64,000 nt of DNA from SIG589 sp964566175 (GTDB lineage Bacteria > Bacillota > Clostridia > Oscillospirales > Acutalibacteraceae): the NCBI GenBank assembly GCA_964566175.1, contig CAZMHU010000007.1, positions 10,768 to 74,767 on the forward strand, read 5' to 3'. Position 1 is the stretch's first letter. Each line of letters opens with the position of its first letter. A program made the translations under genes and the position numbers. This document shows positions 17,523 through 27,500 of this stretch, piece after piece. The notes beneath the pieces were generated by a model. The model searched no databases. It saw nothing but the letters and a program-made list of their open reading frames with translations, and was not told the origin of the DNA.

Positions 17523-17707
17523 CGTCATAAGAAATTTGACGGTTTGATGGTCGGGGTACACGGTTTTTCGGAATTGCGGTGCAGTGAATGCCGCCTTTGC
17601 TCTTTGCTCTGTCCGTTCCGTCTCGGTGCTATACCGAACCCGACCGTTTTCAGCCGAAAGACTGCCGTCGGATTTCAACTTATAAAAATTGAAAGGTTAT
17701 GATTATT
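17523..17707 (+). promoter_or_regulatory. Structured 5' leader of the ABC transporter operon (candidate riboswitch)
   Basis: The leader can fold into a closed multi-helix element. P1 is GACGGT (17538-17543) with GCCGTC (17664-17669). P2 is GGTCGGG (17549-17555) with CCCGACC (17639-17645). Two inner hairpins are GCGG/CCGC (17576-17579, 17591-17594) and TCGGT/ACCGA (17623-17627, 17633-17637). A TTTTCGG at 17566-17572 could pair with CCGAAAG at 17654-17660 across P2 as a pseudoknot or alternative fold. TTTCAA/TTGAAA (17673-17678, 17688-17693) then overlaps the start of the GAAAGG ribosome binding site, which suggests translational control. I do not recognise it as a lysine, glycine, SAM or T-box element. 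The pairings are by eye and have not been computed. Confidence 0.5.
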
Positions 17708-18496
17708 ATGAAAAAATTATTTGCGATTGCATTGGCAGCAGTGCTCACACTCGCCTGCCTTGCGGGTTGCGGCTCATCGGGCACAACCATTGAAGACATT
17801 GAGAAAGCCGGAGAAATCGTTATGGCTACTTCTCCCGACTTCCCGCCATTTGAAAACATCGAAGGCGGCGAATATGTAGGTATCGAGATTGACGTTATGA
17901 AACTTGTTGCCGAAAAGTTGGGCGTTGAACTCAAAATCGAACAGATGGACTTCGACTCCATCATCACAGGCGTTAAAGCCGGAAAATACGATGTCGGCGT
18001 TGCCGGTATCTCGGTAACACCCGAACGCCAGAAGAACGCACTTTTCACCGACCCGTACTGCCTTGCGGCACAGTCTATTGTTGTTCCCGAAGGTAGCGCT
18101 ATTAAGTCGAAAGCCGACCTCACCGGCAAGAAGATAACCGTTCAGACCGGTACCACCGCAGAAGAATACTGTATGGCAGAGAACTATGACATCAGTGCTT
18201 TCGCCAACAACAACGATGCACAGAGCGCTCTTACAACCGGCAAGGTTGACGCTTGGGTTATCGATGACCTTTCGGCAGCAGAGATGGTAAAGGCTTATAA
18301 CGCCGAGAACGAAAACAAACTTGTTATTCTTGATGAAGCCATGACAACCGAGCCCTATGCTTTCGCGTTTGCACTCGGCAGTGATGAACTTGTTCAAAAG
18401 GTAAACGGAATAATAAACGACCTTGTTAAGGACGGCACTATTAAGGGCATTTTCGATAAGTATGATGCTCCCTACACCGCTCCCGAAGTTAAATAA
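17708..18496 (+). CDS. Amino-acid ABC transporter substrate-binding lipoprotein
   Basis: 262 residues. The lipoprotein signal peptide MKKLFAIALAAVL...LAGC has a lipobox Cys; a mature solute-binding protein family 3 domain follows (MATSPDFPPFENIEGGEYVG, FDSIITGVKAGKYDVGVAGISVTPERQ). The family captures polar amino acids such as Gln, His, Arg or cystine on the outer face of the membrane. The exact ligand is not decidable here. I use ATG 17708, 11 nt after GAAAGG; ATG 17699 is only 2 nt after it. It heads a three-gene operon, with a terminator-like hairpin separating it from the permease gene. Confidence 0.95.
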   Translation: MKKLFAIALAAVLTLACLAGCGSSGTTIEDIEKAGEIVMATSPDFPPFENIEGGEYVGIEIDVMKLVAEKLGVELKIEQMDFDSIITGVKAGKYDVGVAGISVTPERQKNALFTDPYCLAAQSIVVPEGSAIKSKADLTGKKITVQTGTTAEEYCMAENYDISAFANNNDAQSALTTGKVDAWVIDDLSAAEMVKAYNAENENKLVILDEAMTTEPYAFAFALGSDELVQKVNGIINDLVKDGTIKGIFDKYDAPYTAPEVK

Positions 18497-18517
18497 TTCT
18501 CTTTAAAAAACAATATT

Positions 18518-18548
18518 AAAGGATGCGGTTTTGCTCCGCATCCTTTTT
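18518..18548 (+). terminator. Intra-operon terminator between the binding protein and permease genes
   Basis: AAAGGATGCGG and CCGCATCCTTT form an 11-bp stem with a TTTTGCT loop and a T tail. Partial termination here would give more binding protein than membrane complex. Confidence 0.85.
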
Positions 18549-18578
18549 CCTGTATTATAAAAGAAAGGAATTGATGAT

Positions 18579-19265
18579 TTGAGCGCTTGGCTATCAAAAC
18601 TTTATGAAACATTTATAGTGGACGACCGCTATATGATGCTTATCGACGGCTTCAAAAACACGGCAATAATAACACTCGGCGCATTGGTTATCGGCGTTAT
18701 AATCGGAACGGTAATAGCCGTCGCGAAATATTTTTCGGAGGACGTTCCCGCTCTGAAACCCGTTTCGCTCCTCTGCGATACCTATACGACGATAATCCGC
18801 GGCGTTCCGGTAGTTGTTTTATTGCTCATTTTCTATTTTGTTATTCTCACCGCATTTGACGGTGTTTCGGTTGCGATACTCACCTTCGGTATAAACTCCG
18901 GCGCATATATGGCGGAACTTATTCGAAGCGGAATAAACGCGGTTGATAAAGGACAAATGGAAGCGGGACGCAGTCTCGGTATGTCCAAACTGCAAACTAT
19001 GAGAAAAATCATTTTTCCGCAGGCAATACGCTATATTCTTCCCGCAATCGGCAACGAACTTATTGCTCTTTTAAAGGAGACCTCTGTTGCGGGTTATGTT
19101 GCTGTTGTTGACCTTACCCGCGCGGGCAACCTTATACGAAACAACACCTACGACGCCGTAAACCCGCTTCTTGTTGTAGGTCTTACATATCTCATACTAG
19201 TTGTGTTGCTGACACAACTGCTCGGCGTATTCGAAAGGAGGTTGGCTCGAAGTGATAAGCGTTAA
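18579..19265 (+). CDS. Amino-acid ABC transporter permease (HisM/GlnP type)
   Basis: 228 residues with about five membrane segments. TYTTIIRGVPVVVLLL and the EAA loop GQMEAGRSLGMSKLQTMRKIIFPQA are diagnostic of polar amino-acid permeases. The start is TTG 18579, 8 nt after AAAGGA; no in-frame ATG fits. The 3' end overlaps the ATPase gene by 14 bases. Confidence 0.95.
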   Translation: MSAWLSKLYETFIVDDRYMMLIDGFKNTAIITLGALVIGVIIGTVIAVAKYFSEDVPALKPVSLLCDTYTTIIRGVPVVVLLLIFYFVILTAFDGVSVAILTFGINSGAYMAELIRSGINAVDKGQMEAGRSLGMSKLQTMRKIIFPQAIRYILPAIGNELIALLKETSVAGYVAVVDLTRAGNLIRNNTYDAVNPLLVVGLTYLILVVLLTQLLGVFERRLARSDKR

Positions 19266-19974
19266 GGGTCTTAAAAAGGACTTCGGTGAAACTAAAGTTT
19301 TAAAGGGTGTCACGGTTGAAATCAACAAAGGTGACGTTATCTGCGTTATCGGCCCTTCCGGCTCGGGCAAATCCACCTTTTTGCGTTGCCTCAATTTGCT
19401 TGAAAAACCGACTGGTGGAGAGATTATCTTTGAGGGCGATAACCTCACCGATAAAAAGGTTGACATTAACCTTCACCGACAAAAAATGGGAATGGTTTTC
19501 CAACAATTTAACCTTTTCCCGCATATGACCATACTCGACAATCTGACCTGTGCGCCGATTATGCTCAAAAAGATTGACAAGGCAACAGCAGAAAAGAAAG
19601 CGCTTGAACTTCTGTCGCGTGTCGGACTTGATGACCGTGCCGACTCCTACCCCAACCAACTTTCGGGCGGTCAAAAACAGCGTGTTGCCATTGTGCGCGC
19701 ACTTTGTATGGAACCGGACGTTATGCTCTTTGACGAGCCTACAAGCGCGCTCGACCCCGAAATGGTTGGCGAGGTTTTAGACGTTATGAAAGAACTCGCT
19801 AACGATGGTATGACGATGGTCGTCGTAACGCACGAAATGGGTTTTGCACGCGAAGTTTCAAACCGTGTGTTGTTTCTTGACGACGGTTATATCGCCGAAG
19901 AGGGCACACCTGAAGAAATCTTCGGTTCTCCCAAGAGCGAACGCCTTAAAACATTTTTGGCAAAAGTTTTATAA
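19252..19974 (+). CDS. Amino-acid ABC transporter ATP-binding protein (GlnQ type)
   Basis: 240 residues. Walker A GPSGSGKST, Q-loop MVFQQFNLFPHMT, signature LSGGQKQRVAIVRAL, Walker B VMLFDEPTSALDPE and the H-loop in VVVTHEMGFA are all intact. It starts with GTG inside the permease gene behind AGGAGG and is the last gene of the operon. Confidence 0.97.
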   Translation: MISVKGLKKDFGETKVLKGVTVEINKGDVICVIGPSGSGKSTFLRCLNLLEKPTGGEIIFEGDNLTDKKVDINLHRQKMGMVFQQFNLFPHMTILDNLTCAPIMLKKIDKATAEKKALELLSRVGLDDRADSYPNQLSGGQKQRVAIVRALCMEPDVMLFDEPTSALDPEMVGEVLDVMKELANDGMTMVVVTHEMGFAREVSNRVLFLDDGYIAEEGTPEEIFGSPKSERLKTFLAKVL

Positions 19975-19984
19975 AACGGTATTA

Positions 19985-20027
19985 AAAACCGAGTTGAAAG
20001 AATTAAACTTTCAACTCGGTTTTTTAT
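19985..20027 (+). terminator. Bidirectional terminator between the ABC operon and the PHP gene
   Basis: AAAACCGAGTTGAAAG pairs perfectly with CTTTCAACTCGGTTTT over 16 bp, with a 7-nt loop and a T tail on the right. It abuts the stop codon of the convergent gene. Confidence 0.92.
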
Positions 20028-21034
20028 TATTTATTAAGTTCGTCCAAGAAATATGCGTTTGTGTTTGCGTGTTTTCCCGAAAAATCGGTTACTGTAATTC
20101 TGGCATAATTATCATTTCCGCCGATATTAAACGTCGCATATGTTATCGGTGAACCCTGCTCATCGGCGTGTATCGCTTCACAGCGTCTGACACCGGTATT
20201 GAGTGCTACCGTTGCCGCTTCGGAACACTCAATGTAAAGTTTTCCGTCTTCGTACCACAACTCGAAAATCTCGGGCCCTTGCGACGCGTAAAACTTTCCG
20301 TCAACAAGTGCGCTCGTTATTGTTTCATATTCAAGTTTTTCAGCATTTATAACGGTAAATCCGCCGAATGAGTCAAGCACTCTGTTGTGGTTATCGTCGG
20401 CGGAAATGCAGTAAATGCGCTCACCGCCGCGGAGTATCTCATCATACACACGCTCGTTATAATCGGTGTATCCCGAATGCAAACAACTGTAATTGCAAAT
20501 TTCCATTGCGTGCATACCGTGATAATTGCCATATTGGTCTTTGGTTTCAAGCGACCACGACGGATGATTGTAGGTAGTAAAAAAACCGTTTTTTCTGCCC
20601 TCTTCAAACATTTCGCTTATTCGCTTCGGTGTATACTCTCGAACAAAATCGGGTTTAGACTCATCATATTTAATATATTCTCTGTATTTCGGTGCATTGG
20701 CGAAAAGATAGTCCGAGCGGTGATAGCACGCCTGCGTCAAATTATCGGGAGAGAGCGCAATAAAGCACATATGACATGTCAGCGGGTGGTCACTCCACGC
20801 ACCCTCGGCGTTGATTTCCATTTCGTAGCCGTTGAGCGCCAAAAACTCATCGTCGGTGAGATCATTATGGTCAAGCAAAACATCGTGGTCGGTATATGCC
20901 AAAACAGAATAGCCGTGAGATTTATACATCTCTTTAAGTTCTTCCGGCGTTTTTACGGCATCGGAAATTACCGAATGGCAATGCAGATTCGCTTTATAAT
21001 AATTCTTTTCCCTGCTGAGCAAAACCGTTTTCAT
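20027..21034 (-). CDS. PHP-domain metal-dependent phosphoesterase
   Basis: 335 residues. The PHP motifs are ANLHCHSVISDA (His18, His20), AYTDHD, TTYNHPSW and CISADDNHN, which supply the metal ligands. A C-terminal beta-rich tail of about 90 residues (KFYASQGPEIFELWYEDGK onward) follows, as in many stand-alone PHP proteins of gut Firmicutes. These hydrolyse phosphate esters; the substrate is unknown. I start at ATG 21034, with GGGGTG 8 nt upstream; an in-frame TTG at 21064 has no ribosome binding site. It lies 78 bases after addA and may share its transcript. Confidence 0.85.
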   Translation of the reverse strand: MKTVLLSREKNYYKANLHCHSVISDAVKTPEELKEMYKSHGYSVLAYTDHDVLLDHNDLTDDEFLALNGYEMEINAEGAWSDHPLTCHMCFIALSPDNLTQACYHRSDYLFANAPKYREYIKYDESKPDFVREYTPKRISEMFEEGRKNGFFTTYNHPSWSLETKDQYGNYHGMHAMEICNYSCLHSGYTDYNERVYDEILRGGERIYCISADDNHNRVLDSFGGFTVINAEKLEYETITSALVDGKFYASQGPEIFELWYEDGKLYIECSEAATVALNTGVRRCEAIHADEQGSPITYATFNIGGNDNYARITVTDFSGKHANTNAYFLDELNK

Positions 21035-21112
21035 TTTTTCAACACCCCAAAAGCAAAGTTTCAAATTTTTGTATATTGTATCACATTCAAAAGGAATGTC
21101 AACCCCTTGTTT

Positions 21113-24100
21113 TTATACCTTTATGACATCTCCCAAGCAGAAAGAATAAAGAAGTTTTTCTTTAACGGGTTTTGAAAATATTCGCTCACACGCGGCGGCA
21201 TAAATGTTGAGTTGCGCCGCATAGAGTTCTTTCAGTTGTTCTCCGTTTTTAACCCTATCGGTTTTAAAATCAAGCACCGTTATGAAGTCTTCTTCTTCGA
21301 TAACGCAGTCGATAACTCCCTGAACAACAGTTTTCTCACTGCTTTCGATATCCGCTCCGTAAAGTTCTTTTGCCGAAAACTCGCTTAAAAAGCGCATTTC
21401 TCTATGAAGTTCAATACACCTCGACATACGCAAAAAGAGTTCACACGAGAAAAATTTCGCAAGTTCTGCCGTATCAACGGCGACGACTTCTGCTGTTGTC
21501 ATAAATCCGTTTTCGACAAGGCGGTTCTTTTCTTTTTCCAAATCCTCTGCGGCAGCAAAATAATCCGCAAACTGCATAAACTTGTGGGTTGCAGTTCCGC
21601 GCTGTGCGGGAGTGAGTCCCGCCTTTGAGAGAAATGCGGGTTGTGCGGTAAAATTAGTTTCGGCAAGCCGCTTATGGGCGATTTCCGAAACTGAAAGTTT
21701 TGACTTGACAGTGCCGAGCGCCTCGAACGGATAGACATATTCAAACCGTTTTATGATTTCTTCGTCGTCAATGCTCTCGGTGTTAATCTCTTCCGCTGTC
21801 ACCTCTGTGTTTTCGGCGGTTTCAGCCGCAGAAAGTACGGTTTTTATCTTGCATTCGGCATCGCATAAGTATTCTTCACCGATTTTAACGCCGAGCGCAT
21901 CTCTGAGCGGTTGGTTTTCTTTCGACTTCAGCAAAGCATACAAAAACCAATCAAAATAACCGCTTGTCCCGAAAAGCACATCATCACCGTTACCCGAATT
22001 TATTTTTTCGGCAATATCGGCGGCGTGCTTTGCCGGATTTGAGGCTGATAATAACACCACAAGACGCTCTTCTGCACGCGTGAGCGCGACATACATTACG
22101 CGCAACTCTTCCGAGAGATTACGCTTTTTAACCGTACGTGCTATTGCCTCACGCGCAACATTATTGATATAACAGTTGTTTGCATTATCGGCGATTTTGA
22201 AGGCAACACCGAGTGTTCTGTCGATTAAAAGGTTTTTCTTAACATCGCTGTCGTTAAAGCGTCTGAAACAGCCGGCAATAATGCAAACGGGATATTGCAG
22301 ACCTTTTGAGCCATGAAAACTGACGATATTAACCGCATCGCCGCCGTTGCCGGCGGGCGTTTTCACAGATACGCCGATTTTTTCAATATACGTCGCAAAA
22401 CCTCGGCTGTCACCGCCGTCATTACCGTATGACTTCGCATAATCCAAAAGAAGTAAAAGATTTTTTCTTCTGCGTTCGCCGTCATCCATAGCACAAACAC
22501 TGTCAAGCAAACCTGTTTCTTCATAAAGATAGGCAACAAGTCGCTCGGGTGACATCGTCACAGCCGCACGACGGTATTGTCTTAATCTTTCCAATAAAAT
22601 TTTCGCCTTTTCATTGCCCTCATTTGCCGCTGTAACAACAGCACCGTAAAGCGTTGTACCTCTGTCGTACAGGCGTATTTCGGCAACGTCATCTGCCGAA
22701 AAGGCAAATACGGGCGACATCATACAGGCAAGCAACGGAACATCCTGTGTCGGGTTGTTTATTGTCTTCAAGAGTGATAACACTGTGGAAACCTCAACCG
22801 AAGTTATAAAACCGCCGACATCAAAACGTGCGGGAATGCCCGCCTTTTTCAGTTCTTCCATATATACTTCAGAATGTGTCGAGGGGGAACGGAGAAGTAT
22901 TGCAAAATCGCTGTACCGCGCGGGACGAAGTGCCTTTCCATCCTTTAAAAAAGTGTCCTTTCCGACGTTGTTTTTAATATATGCGGCTATGTGTTTCGCC
23001 TCGGCAAGTTCAACCGTATCGTCACTGTCTGCGGCGGATATAATATGCACTTCGGTATCGGTAAACCCGCTGTTCGGAAAAGAATTGATGCTGTTTAAAA
23101 CCTCTTCTTCGCCATATTCGACTCCGCCGAGTTTTTTGGACATAACAAGCGAGCAAAAATAATTTACAAAATCGCATATTCCCTTGCGACTTCGGAAATT
23201 TGAAGAAAGGACAATCTTTTTCCTGTCGTCAACTGCCGCATCGGCAAGGGGAATATATTCTTCCTTTTTTCTCACAAAGTTTTCGGGGTTTGCGCCGCGA
23301 AAACCGTATATGCTCTGTTTTACGTCACCGACGGCAAAAAGTTTTTTTCCGTAATCCGAAAGCAGATAAAACAGCGTATCCTGCAAATCATTGGTATCTT
23401 GATATTCATCAACCAAAATTTCGTCTATGCCCTCGCAAAGTTCCAACGCCTTTTGGGACATTCGGTATTCACAGTCCGAAACATCACACAAAAGTTCAAG
23501 TGCCATCTGCTCGGTATTGTAAAACGTGAGAGTGTTTTTCTCACGCATGAGTGAAAAAAGCGTATCTGCAAAATCCTCGGTCATTTCGAGCAGTGTCACA
23601 GCAAAGGGCGCTGCCGCTTTTAAATTTTGCATTGCCGTCAAATCGTCGGTATCCATTGCCGCCGCAAAATTTTTAGTTGCCGCTAGGAAAGCACTTCTCG
23701 CCCTGCGGACAACGGCAGCCGTTCCGTCACCGCTATGACCGTAAATCACCGGCACTGCGGCGGTTTTACAAAGCGAAAAAGCAGTATCGCGGTCACTCTC
23801 GCAAATACGCTCGGCAAGCGAATACGCATCTTTTAACTTTTCTTTATACGCCGTCGCCAGTTTTTCGTTTTCGTCGATAATCTCAAGGGCGTTTTTAAGT
23901 TGCTCTTTGGCAGAGATGAGTGCGGAATGAGGTTCTTCCAAGGCAAGTGCCCTACACTGCGAGAAAAAATCACTGTCAAGATTTTTATAACACTCTTTGC
24001 ACCGTTTTAGCCACTGTTCGGGAAACGGCAGATTTCTGCTGTATTCGAAAACCGAAAGAATCGCATCGGTCAGTTTGCTGTCGCCCCAAGTGCAGTTAAG

Positions 24101-24577
24101 CGCCCGCAAAAGCGACTCGGTTTCATTTTGTCTTGTCGCATAATACTTTTCAAGCACCCTATCAGTCGCCTCGGTATAAAGCGGTGCGAGAGATGCACCG
24201 TCACCTATTTTAAAATCCGGAGTAAGAGAAAATGCGTCAAAGTTTTCCCTCACGAGGTCGATACAAAAGGTGTCAATCGTACAAATGCGTGCCGAAGGCA
24301 AAATCATAAGTTGGCGTGAGAGGTGTCGGTCATTTGGGTTTTCTTTGAGTTTTTCTATTATGCGCTTTTCAATTCGCATACGCATTTCCGCAGCCGCCGC
24401 TTTTGTAAAGGTTACAATAACAAGCCTGTCTACCGATGCGGGATTTTTCTCTCTGCAAAGCATTTCCACCACGCGCTCAACAAGTACCGCCGTTTTGCCC
24501 GAACCCGCGGCGGCTGTTACCAGCACACTGCCGCGTGTGATTATTGCTTTTTCCTGTTGTTTTGTCGGCTCAAACAT
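21113..24577 (-). CDS. addA: ATP-dependent helicase/nuclease subunit AddA
   Basis: 1154 residues. The UvrD-like helicase part has Walker A GSGKT (25-29), Walker B VDEYQDTN (about residue 387), FRSRKGIC, and VALTRAEERL near residue 810. The C-terminal nuclease domain has VQGVIDCVIEEEDF...VLDFKTDRV (about 1085-1105) with the catalytic Asp-Asp-Lys. With AddB it resects double-strand ends and is the Firmicutes counterpart of RecBCD. The start overlaps the addB end by 8 bases. Confidence 0.97.
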   Translation of the reverse strand: MFEPTKQQEKAIITRGSVLVTAAAGSGKTAVLVERVVEMLCREKNPASVDRLVIVTFTKAAAAEMRMRIEKRIIEKLKENPNDRHLSRQLMILPSARICTIDTFCIDLVRENFDAFSLTPDFKIGDGASLAPLYTEATDRVLEKYYATRQNETESLLRALNCTWGDSKLTDAILSVFEYSRNLPFPEQWLKRCKECYKNLDSDFFSQCRALALEEPHSALISAKEQLKNALEIIDENEKLATAYKEKLKDAYSLAERICESDRDTAFSLCKTAAVPVIYGHSGDGTAAVVRRARSAFLAATKNFAAAMDTDDLTAMQNLKAAAPFAVTLLEMTEDFADTLFSLMREKNTLTFYNTEQMALELLCDVSDCEYRMSQKALELCEGIDEILVDEYQDTNDLQDTLFYLLSDYGKKLFAVGDVKQSIYGFRGANPENFVRKKEEYIPLADAAVDDRKKIVLSSNFRSRKGICDFVNYFCSLVMSKKLGGVEYGEEEVLNSINSFPNSGFTDTEVHIISAADSDDTVELAEAKHIAAYIKNNVGKDTFLKDGKALRPARYSDFAILLRSPSTHSEVYMEELKKAGIPARFDVGGFITSVEVSTVLSLLKTINNPTQDVPLLACMMSPVFAFSADDVAEIRLYDRGTTLYGAVVTAANEGNEKAKILLERLRQYRRAAVTMSPERLVAYLYEETGLLDSVCAMDDGERRRKNLLLLLDYAKSYGNDGGDSRGFATYIEKIGVSVKTPAGNGGDAVNIVSFHGSKGLQYPVCIIAGCFRRFNDSDVKKNLLIDRTLGVAFKIADNANNCYINNVAREAIARTVKKRNLSEELRVMYVALTRAEERLVVLLSASNPAKHAADIAEKINSGNGDDVLFGTSGYFDWFLYALLKSKENQPLRDALGVKIGEEYLCDAECKIKTVLSAAETAENTEVTAEEINTESIDDEEIIKRFEYVYPFEALGTVKSKLSVSEIAHKRLAETNFTAQPAFLSKAGLTPAQRGTATHKFMQFADYFAAAEDLEKEKNRLVENGFMTTAEVVAVDTAELAKFFSCELFLRMSRCIELHREMRFLSEFSAKELYGADIESSEKTVVQGVIDCVIEEEDFITVLDFKTDRVKNGEQLKELYAAQLNIYAAACERIFSKPVKEKLLYSFCLGDVIKV

Positions 24578-27500
24578 TTTCTTGCTCCTCTCTCATTGCG
24601 GTTATTACCATTTCGTTATCCGCTGCGGGAACTTTTCTGTGTGGACGATTTTCAATACCGCAAACACAAGCATAATCGCAATATTTGCAGGCTTCTTTAT
24701 CCCTGCCGTCGGTAGGCGAAACCGAAATATCGCCATCTAAAAGAGATACATTCATTTTCTTCAGCAGCCGCTCTATATGTGCGAAAACATCGGCAAAATC
24801 CTCTTCTCCGATATAATCTTTGCTCTTATAAAACGTACCGTCCTTCTTCTTGCGAAGTTTCGGCACAAAGCGTCCCTCGTTTTCAGGCTCCATCGCACCG
24901 TGAACCTCTTCGTTATTTGTGAGCAGTCCGTTCATCGCAAAGTTGCTGTCACTGCCTAAATGCTTTGATGTTTCGAGGTATAATACACCTGCGGGAATAC
25001 AATCGGAAAACCGCTTGCTTTGCATAACGGCATAAAGATATATCAACATTTGCATATTAAGTCCGTAAAGCACGTCTGGCAAGGCAAATTTTCTCGAACC
25101 TGTTTTATAATCGACAATACGGATATAAGCACCGAATTTGTCCACACGGTCGACAGCACCGCGAATTGTGACAGACCCCGCAGTGCTTTTTATAACCGCC
25201 TGTTCAATATCTGCTTCGTCACCGCCGATTTTGAGTTCACAACTTTTCGGAACAAAACCGCTTTGGGCAAATTCATCGCGCAGGTGGCAAACCACCTCGG
25301 CCGTCAACTGTTTTATGCAATCCACAAGATACATAAATCGGTTATCTTTCAGTTTTTCAATTCCCTGTATACGTGATAAATAGTTGTCGGTTATCTCGCT
25401 CGTCTTTTTGATAATTTCATCATCGTCGAGGCGCGAGAGTTCCGCACCGTATTCGGTTATCAGTTTTTCCAAAACCTCATGGACTATCGTTCCGCGTTGC
25501 AAAACGTCTATCTCTGCGGGTTTTATCGTTTTCGCACCTATTCCGTAACGACAGAAATACGAAAAACCACAACGGAAGTACGTATCAATCCCCGTTGCCG
25601 AAAGCCGCATATCCTTTCCGAACAGCCGCTCGCTCACCTGTGGTGAAAGTCGTTCGCCGTTTCCGCCGTTTCGGATTTTGACCGCCGCCAGACGCTCACC
25701 GTATACGGGACTTTCTGAAAAAATATCAGAAAGCGCATTACAAAGCACACCGCCGTCGAAGTTACGCATAAGTCCCGAAAAAGCCGAATTCTCGGTTTCT
25801 ATACGGTCTAGTGAAAAACTTTTAGCACCGAAACGCATTTTTTTGCAGTTCGGAAATGCCGCCTCTATCCGTTCGACGATTTGTGACGGTTTAGCCTCTG
25901 CGCCCGTGATATCGCTCTCACAGTATGAAACATAAACCTTGTCTCTTGCACAGCAAAGACTTGTATAAAGCAAATATTCCTCATCAACAGAAAATCCGAT
26001 TGAATAATCCGTTATGGGTAAATCAATATTTAACAGTCGCATACGCTCGCTTGCGCCGATTACTCCGCCGTTTGACGGCACAGCGGGAAAAATGCCCTGA
26101 TTTGCACCGAGTAAAAAGACAACTTTCGGCTCTCTCGGCTTTATTCGGTCTGCCGCCCCGAAGGTCACTTCATCTAACATCTGAGGTATTATTCCGACCT
26201 GCGTTTCGACAGCCGCAAGCGTGAAACATTCAATATAATCCTCGGGGGTACAACTATCTCCGAGAGTATGCACAAGACTGTCTAAAATTTCCGTCACTGC
26301 ATCGTATGACTGAATGTTAAGTTCCGCTTCCGCAGTCGGCATATCGGCTGTCAATGCCGAAAGTCCCGCCTTTACATCGCATTCACGCATAAGTTTCCAC
26401 AATGCAAGTGAACGGTTTTCCGCACCACCGACAAAATTTTTCTCGAAAGAGAGCAACGGCGTAACGGCACGAAGGCGCAACGCATTAAGCCTTGCGAGTT
26501 CCCTCTCGTCCGCCTCGTCGAATTTATCGAAACCTGACGGACTCATATCCCATTCTTTTTTCCAGTCCGCGCGGTCGATTTTCCACATATATACATAATT
26601 TTCGAGGGCATTTACCTCATCAAAGGCAAGTCCCGCAAGTTCGGTTTTCAAAAACTTTAATATGCTCTCGCTCGAAAAACTTCCCGCCGCTTCCATAGCC
26701 GATTTTAAAAACACCGTAATCGGCATACGGGAAATATCATAACGCCTGTCCGTAAAGCAGGGAATATTATATTTTCCGAGCATATGTTCAACGGCGGTCA
26801 TATATTGTCCGTCATCACGCGCTATTATTACAAAATCGCGGTATCGGTAACCTTCCTGCCTAACAAGCCGGTGTATTTCGTTAGCGGCAAATTCCGCCTC
26901 GTCATAAATTCCCTCTGCCGCACAAAGCGTTATGTTCTCGGCATCGCCGTCATAAACATTGCCGCTCTCGACCGTGAGTGCCCGCTCCAGTGCCGAGAGT
27001 TCCCCATTTGAATAAAAACTCTCCAAAAGCGTAAAAGGTTTCTCGACCGAAACGCCGCACCGCTCGGCTATGGAAACGATTTTTTTCACCGTGTCGCCCA
27101 CGTTGAAGAAAAGTCCGGCAGCGTCGGAAAGACGCTTATCAAAGCAAAAACTGAAAACGACATCGTCGGCTTGACGGATTATTCTTTCGAGTACTTTAAG
27201 TTGTGCTCCGGTGAAATTTTTAAAAGCATCGACCAAAACGGTTTTTTCGGCAAAATAGGCATAATCCCCCAACATACCGTAAAGCCTTTGCATATCGTCG
27301 GCAGGGTCGATAAATGTGTTTTTGATTATTCCGTCATACACATCGGACAGCAAAGCAATATCCAACAGTTTGCTTTTAAGCGTTCCGTTCGGCAGTTTTG
27401 CGGATTTTTCTTTCAGCATTTCGCTGTCTATTCCGCAGCGTTTAAATTCCGACAGCGTATTTATTACACTCTCGGTAAAACCGATGTTTGATGTGTATTT

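Noticed and set aside
17475..17702. 75-codon frame within the ABC transporter leader
   Set aside because: It begins before the promoter and ignores the RNA structure; the start lacks a ribosome binding site.
17523..17707. T-box, lysine, glycine or SAM riboswitch
   Set aside because: No T-box antiterminator consensus (AGGGTGGNACCGCG-like) and none of the conserved core sequences of the named riboswitches were found.
20387..21175. 262-codon plus-strand frame opposite the PHP gene and end of addA
   Set aside because: No start signal, hydrophobic and basic mixture typical of antisense; the PHP motifs on the other strand are clear.
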